From Stomorhina lunata (lineage: Eukaryota; Arthropoda; Insecta; Diptera; Rhiniidae), in NCBI GenBank assembly GCA_933228675.1, contig OW121742.1, positions 108,938,940 through 109,002,939 of the forward strand: a DNA stretch of 64,000 nt, written 5' to 3'. Positions 61,495 to 64,000 of the stretch are shown here, piece after piece. Numbering within the stretch: the first letter of the stretch is position 1; each line of letters begins with the position of its first letter. The notes beneath the pieces were generated by a model that worked only from the letters and a program-made list of their open reading frames with translations, was not told the DNA's origin and did not search any database. The translations under genes were made by a program, and so were the position numbers.

Positions 61495-62245
61495 TTTTTT
61501 GTCGGTTATACAAAGTTTAAAAATTTTACCACGAATTCTTTTTAAGACATGTCATATAGTATTAGTATTATTTGATGGGGGCGAATTTCCCTCTTGCTCC
61601 GATCCTATTTTTTTTTAAACCCAACTATTCGTTTCGGCGAAATGTTGGTTATACAAAGTTTGAAGATTCTACGTCGAATTCTTTATAGGACATGCCACAT
61701 TTAGTATTTTATTTTAAGGGGGCGATTCTCCCTTTTGCTCCCTTCCCATATTTTTTAAAACCTAACTATTCATTTTGGTTTTACTCTACCTCGAATTTTT
61801 TATAGGACATGTCGTATTTAGTATTTTATTTTATGGAGGGCGAATCTCCCTTTGGTTCCGATCCAATCTTTTTTAAAACCAAACTATTCATTTCGTCGGT
61901 TATAAAAAGTTTAAAGACTCTGCCTCGAATACTTTATAAACATGCCATACTTAATATTTTATTTCAGGGGGGAGAGGACGAATCTCCCTCTTGATCCTAT
62001 CTTTTTTTAAACCTAACTACTCATGTCGCCGAAATGTCGGTTATACAAAGTTTGAAAACTCTACCTCGAATTCTTTATAAGACATGCTATACTAAAAATT
62101 TTTAATGGGGGACGAAACTCCCTCTTGCTCCGATCCTTTTTTCTCAACCCATGTCGGTTAGACTCAAATTTTCTAGAAGACACGAAATAATTAGTGCTTT
62201 TTATTGGGGGCAGGGAAGTCCCTCTTGCTCCGATCCCATTTTTTT
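61495..62245 (+). repeat. about 140-bp tandem repeat, six copies
   Basis: CGGTTATACAAAGTTT (or variants) at about 61505, 61648, 61777, 61899, 62040 and 62157. Each is followed by CTCGAATTCTTTATAGGACATG, then GGGGGCGAA, CCCTCTTGCTCCGATCC and AAACCCAACTATTC-like blocks. Two copies are shortened. The small frame 61809-61994 is a translation of this repeat. Confidence 0.85.
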
Positions 62246-63125
62246 TTTTTTTGGAAAATTTAACATAAATAAATTTTTGGAAATTAAAATGACTTATTTT
62301 AAGAAATTTTATTATTAAAAACTTTCTCGAGCTCTAAAAATTTCCTTTAATTTTTGTTATTAAATTATTTTAAATTGTTAATAGAAACTGAAAAATTTCC
62401 TTTGGCCTTTACTGTGTTTGCTTGAGTTCATAGCAATTTACCCTCAAAACAAATTTATTAATTTTTATTCGTCAATTGACCCATTTCTTGACCATTGACA
62501 TTTATTCTCGACACATGAAAGTTTAATCGCATTTTAAACAGAAAGGTTGCTTATGTGAGTGTATAACCCTTGTCTGTGTTTCAGTTTCCATAAATTACCG
62601 GTAATTGGTTTAATGAATGCCTAGAAAACGCCTCTTGAAATATCAACAAATAAGCGTTTGTTTTTGAGATCCCAGCAGCTGAAAAAACCATAAAAGTTTC
62701 CTTTTTTCGATTTTTTTCTTTCGTATAAATTGCAGCAATTGCAAAATTAATATGGAAATTGAATTTCTGTTGCTTCTGCCTTGCGATATTGCTGCTGTGG
62801 TCAAGTTATAGTTATTAATGTTGTTTTCAGTGTTAAACGTAGAGTTTGCGAGTTTTAATTAAAAATTAATCATTTTTTTGTACCGACGAAGTTTTTTAAT
62901 CAATTGACAATCAATCATTTTTAATTAAGAATCTTTAACGATAGATATTACTTATAAGATAAAGTAAAGCAAACAATAACTTATCAGGTGAGGCTAGTGC
63001 AATACGCTTAGGGTAAAGTTTTGAAAAGATATTCACTTTTTAATACAAAAAAACTGTTTAAGAGGAATTTTATTATGAGTTTCTTTAACAAATTTTATAA
63101 GAAAATTGTTCTAAAAACTATTTGA
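62246..63125. other. non-repetitive AT-rich stretch
   Basis: No tandem structure and no credible gene. A 3'-splice-like TTTCGTATAAATTGCAG ends at about 62733 without supporting exon features. Confidence 0.5.
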
Positions 63126-63345
63126 AAAAGAAGTACTAATTTTTTTAAAAAGTACTTTTTTCAAAAAAAAGTACTTTTGTTCTTAAAAAGTACCTTTACA
63201 AAAAATAAGTACTTTTTACAGAATCTACATTTATCATATCATTCTTAAAGAACGTACTCTTTTTTTAAAGTACTTTTTTTAAGTACTTTTTTTAAAAGTA
63301 CTTCTTTTTTATCAAAAATAAGTACTTTTTGAAGAAACTAAATTT
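63126..63345. repeat. AAAGTACTTTT repeats
   Basis: Around nine AAGTACTTTTT or AAAGTACCTTT motifs spaced irregularly at 20-50 bp, each a palindrome around AGTACT. An interrupted minisatellite. Confidence 0.75.
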
Positions 63346-64000
63346 TTCAACAAATTAGTACCTTATTTCGAAATATTTGAAACTGAATTACCAAAGTTTT
63401 GCTGTTATTTAAAAACTCATCAAATACCCGTCTTATAATATTATTATCAGTTTTTCAAATCCCAACAAACTTCTCAATACCACCACCAACAACAGCAACA
63501 ACATGTTGCTGTTTTGTATCTTACAACAAACTTCATATCTCAACAAATAAACAACTCAAACTTCTATGTAGCATCTTCCATACAAAGAAAAAAAAAACAA
63601 ACAGACAAACAAACAAAATCCAACTTTAAACAAGTTTTTCTGGTTCAATTGTTTCTGCATCACGACGACTTCATCCAAGCGCCTTCAGCCTTCACTAGTT
63701 TAAAGCTGTTTTATAAATTCACTAAAACCAGGAGTTTTTTGCTGCCTTTAACTGCAACTTCTTTTGCAAATAGCCCGCATTTTCATGCTATAAACCAAAA
63801 AATAAAAAAAAAAATAAATATAAAAATGTAAGTTTAAAAACATCTTAGGCTTCTTCTAATATTATCTAACATGTCTTTTGAATGGCATTTTTAGCATCAG
63901 GAAAAATCATTGTCATCATCATCTTCCTTCTCATGCCAAGTCGTTTAGAAAAATCTTTGAAGGAATATTTGTAACAAATGTGTGATATGTTTAAGATTTA
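63346..64000. other. non-repetitive stretch with CAA-type microsatellite
   Basis: CCACCACCAACAACAGCAACAAC at 63480-63502 and ACAAACAGACAAACAAAC near 63597-63615. Overlapping frames 63399-63629 and 63514-63831 are Ser/Thr/Phe/Lys-rich without a recognisable domain; an exon cannot be excluded but I see no supporting splice or codon evidence. Confidence 0.5.

Noticed and set aside
57338..61618. Open frame of 1426 codons (and 1395, 1122 and 334 codons in overlapping frames)
   Set aside because: All are translations of TCTGTCTATG units. A 10-bp unit without stops gives the same ten-residue repeat in all three plus frames, so openness is not evidence of coding.
62975..62998. TTATCAG|GTGAGG as a recursive splice site
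   Set aside because: The upstream sequence is purine-rich and lacks a pyrimidine tract.
63514..63831. 105-codon frame at the right end
   Set aside because: Ser/Thr/Lys/Phe-rich low-complexity product over CAA and AAAC microsatellites, with a second overlapping frame also open.

Overview
The window reads as strongly AT-rich, non-coding, probably heterochromatic DNA from a dipteran fly. Three signals point there: two kinds of DD41D mariner, dispersed repeats carrying a mini-me/DINE-1-type core beside (GTCY)n microsatellite, and a CTAAT branch-point-like splice motif. A calyptrate (blowfly or house-fly-like) host is a guess from general familiarity with such AT-rich repeats. I see no host protein-coding gene, tRNA, rRNA or CRISPR array. 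More than half of the window is tandem repeat, and most long open frames are translations of 10- or 12-bp repeats.

Layout. 1-4975: satellite of 104-bp monomers with a 507-bp five-monomer higher-order unit. 4976-6330: non-repetitive spacer. 6331-8030 and 9965-10455: the same 104-bp family in the opposite orientation. 8031-11425: 31-bp satellite with a 30-bp subtype. 12581-13145, 18546-21800, 22671-24320 and 25661-29365: a 12-bp CTCGACTATAGA-type satellite, the first two blocks on one strand and the last two on the other. 13146-17320 and 30291-34690: 31-bp satellite in the orientation opposite to the 8-11 kb blocks. 35336-39330: about 14 copies of a roughly 300-bp satellite with two strongly conserved boxes. 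42056-45190 and fragments at 50108-54150: a second 12-bp satellite (GTATCAGTATTA type). 46640-49875: mini-me/DINE-1-like repeats, including two interleaved inverted repeats of about 300 bp. 57309-61493: a giant 10-bp satellite, about 416 units. 61495-62245: six copies of a repeat of about 140 bp.

Mobile genes. Three mariner-like elements are present. A (40232-41145) and B (50172-52346) belong to one family. A carries an in-frame 390-bp internal deletion. B has four stop codons and a 220-bp piece of its transposase gene amplified five-fold in tandem. C (52628-53929) is a different DD41D element, nearly intact, with one apparent frameshift. B and C sit in the GTATCAGTATTA satellite, and removing each with one TA restores the satellite sequence.

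The most interesting signals are a textbook-like zero-length-exon (recursive) splice site at 25605/25606, a transposon being turned into a satellite (element B), a transposase remnant with a maintained open frame (element A), conserved boxes inside otherwise diverging satellites, a 10-bp array apparently seeded from a GTCT microsatellite, and the repeated inverted-pair arrangement of the satellite families.
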